Shown here in pieces: positions 62,984 to 64,000 of a stretch of DNA of 64,000 nucleotides (positions within the stretch are counted from its first letter, which is position 1; every line of letters starts with the position of its first letter). The position numbers and the translations under genes are program-made. This DNA comes from Amorphochlora amoebiformis (Eukaryota > Cercozoa > Chlorarachniophyceae). The stretch covers positions 1-64,000 of the forward strand of contig BAAHQB010000399.1 in the NCBI GenBank assembly GCA_054601695.1, written 5' to 3'. The notes below the pieces were generated by a model. It saw only the letters and a list, made by a program, of their open reading frames with translations. It ran no database searches and had not been told where the DNA came from.

Positions 62984-64000
62984 TTATATGGGAGAAACGA
63001 TCGCTTCTTGTTCCTTTTTGTGTTCTAAAACATGGTCTCCCACGGGGAATGGCTGAGGTTGCGACTTGGTCTTGTCGAAACACCCGATCTCCTTTTTCTT
63101 CATGTACAGCGTGATGCCCGCTGCGGTAGCGCCGACGAAGAAGACGGCAGCAAAAGCGACACCGATCTCGGCGCCGGTGGACAGACCACTGTCGTTTTTG
63201 TTGTCTTTGGCGATGTTGTCCGTGCCGTTGTCGGTACCATCGTCGTCACCGTCGTTAGTGGTGCCATTGTTGTTAGTGCTGTTGCTGTTATCGGGTTTCT
63301 GAATGATGATCTCGGCCTTCTGCATCCGATTGGAGAAGTTGTTGTTGCGCGTGCTCATGTAGTAGTAGGAACCCGAGTGGGCGTTACATTGCTTGAGACC
63401 TTGGACTGGGTCCTGGGGGAAGCGATTGGGCATCATGTTGAGCTTCCCGCAATTGTTAAATAGGTTCTGCTTATTGTCATCGTCCTCAATAGCTCGATCG
63501 CAATGTGCCGGATCCTGGCCGCCCCAGCCGAAGAACACGGCCTCTGTCTCGTTGAAGAAATCGAGGTTCTCGTGGTATTCGGGGTAGTTCACTGAGCTCG
63601 AGTTGATGAGGACGATGTTGGTGCGGTCCGAGTATTGCCATCCCTCGCCGTTGTTCTGGTTCAGAGCGGCGTTGAAGTCTGAGCCGTGGAGCTGGATATG
63701 GATGTAATCGCCTTTTGTACAGCGCAGCACGGACGGTACAAAGTCGTACTCGAGAGCCGGGTAGGCCTGGACGATGTTGCCGCGGCGTCCTCGAAGGCCT
63801 AAGTTGGTGATCGATCCGTTGACAGGTGAAGCTTCGGCGACTTTGAAGACGTACGAGCGATCCTGGAAGGTGCGGCCCGTTTGGTGCGTATTCAAAGCAA
63901 GGCCGAGCTTAAAGCCCTCCGCGGCCGTGATGTTTTTGTTGAAGAGGTTTACAAACGGGCGGTTGTATAGGTGCTGGAATTTGTAGCATTCTGGCTTCTC
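62984..64000 (-). CDS. DD3-3-like membrane protein, 5' part outside the window
   Basis: The frame is open from the window edge (64000) to a stop at 62984: 338 residues, N-terminus missing. It matches the DD3-3 family, first known from Dictyostelium and also found in animals and other protists: ALNTHQTGRTFQDRSYVFKV, LRGRRGNIVQAYPALEYDFV, GDYIHIQLHGSDFN and DRTNIVLINS are typical of its cupredoxin-like extracellular fold. A CNAHSGSYYYMSTRNNNFSN segment follows, then an Asn/Asp/Thr-rich linker with potential N-glycosylation sites, then a hydrophobic segment (VAFAAVFFVGATAAGITLYM) followed by MKKKEIG and a polar tail. This predicts a type I plasma-membrane protein with a short cytosolic tail. The family's function is not established. 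There are no introns in the visible part, which contrasts with the HisRS gene next to it. Confidence 0.85.
   Translation of the reverse strand, partial: EKPECYKFQHLYNRPFVNLFNKNITAAEGFKLGLALNTHQTGRTFQDRSYVFKVAEASPVNGSITNLGLRGRRGNIVQAYPALEYDFVPSVLRCTKGDYIHIQLHGSDFNAALNQNNGEGWQYSDRTNIVLINSSSVNYPEYHENLDFFNETEAVFFGWGGQDPAHCDRAIEDDDNKQNLFNNCGKLNMMPNRFPQDPVQGLKQCNAHSGSYYYMSTRNNNFSNRMQKAEIIIQKPDNSNSTNNNGTTNDGDDDGTDNGTDNIAKDNKNDSGLSTGAEIGVAFAAVFFVGATAAGITLYMKKKEIGCFDKTKSQPQPFPVGDHVLEHKKEQEAIVSPI

Overview
This window is the left end of a eukaryotic chromosome. It opens with about 0.5 kb of perfect CCCTAA repeats (TTAGGG on the G strand), then about 0.5 kb of a degenerate CCCTAACCCGAC zone, and then runs inward for 63 kb. 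The organism is intron-rich and its non-coding DNA is saturated with TA dinucleotide arrays and other tandem repeats. I cannot name it. A TTAGGG telomere, a DD3-3-type membrane protein, a PLC-like PH-domain protein and a histidyl-tRNA synthetase in 22 small exons suit a protist (amoebozoan, holozoan or stramenopile-like), but this is inference.

Layout. 1-986 telomere. 1671-5524 (+) a nine-exon gene for a predicted 1,093-residue protein with a ParB-like domain, a degenerate DNA-methylase-like domain and a C-terminal PHD-like zinc finger; its introns are mostly short and several look alike. 5.5-15 kb a graveyard of mobile elements: an element with long inverted termini, a tyrosine-recombinase (Crypton/DIRS-like) gene with one nonsense codon, a frameshifted inverted copy of its C-terminal part, two copies of a 190-bp element with perfect 37-bp inverted ends, a broken coding fragment and a tRNA-like locus. 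15.1-18.7 kb a macrosatellite with a period near 480 bp. 18.7-28.7 kb minisatellites, microsatellites and spacer. 28.7-32.0 kb (-) a five-exon VDAC/porin gene. 33.3-34.2 kb (+) a CCCH plus RanBP2 zinc-finger protein with an RD/RS-rich tail. 34.2-42.1 kb TA arrays, minisatellites and a CTAG-rich spacer. 42.1-47.1 kb (-) a seven-exon PH-domain gene. 48.0-61.9 kb (+) histidyl-tRNA synthetase, divergent from the PH gene across an 868-bp shared upstream region. 63.0-64.0 kb (-) the 3' part of a DD3-3-like gene running off the window.

Gene models were assembled by hand. Every exon join was checked for splice-site bases and preserved reading frame, and the VDAC (283 aa) and HisRS (492 aa) models match the lengths usual for their families. 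Together these are housekeeping genes (mitochondrial outer-membrane pore, translation, RNA binding, membrane or lipid signalling) beginning about 28 kb in. The distal 28 kb is a subtelomere of repeats and mobile DNA with one unusual gene directly beside the telomere. Long open frames of alternating Ile/Tyr, His, Val/Met or Leu/Ser are translations of simple repeats and are not reported as genes.
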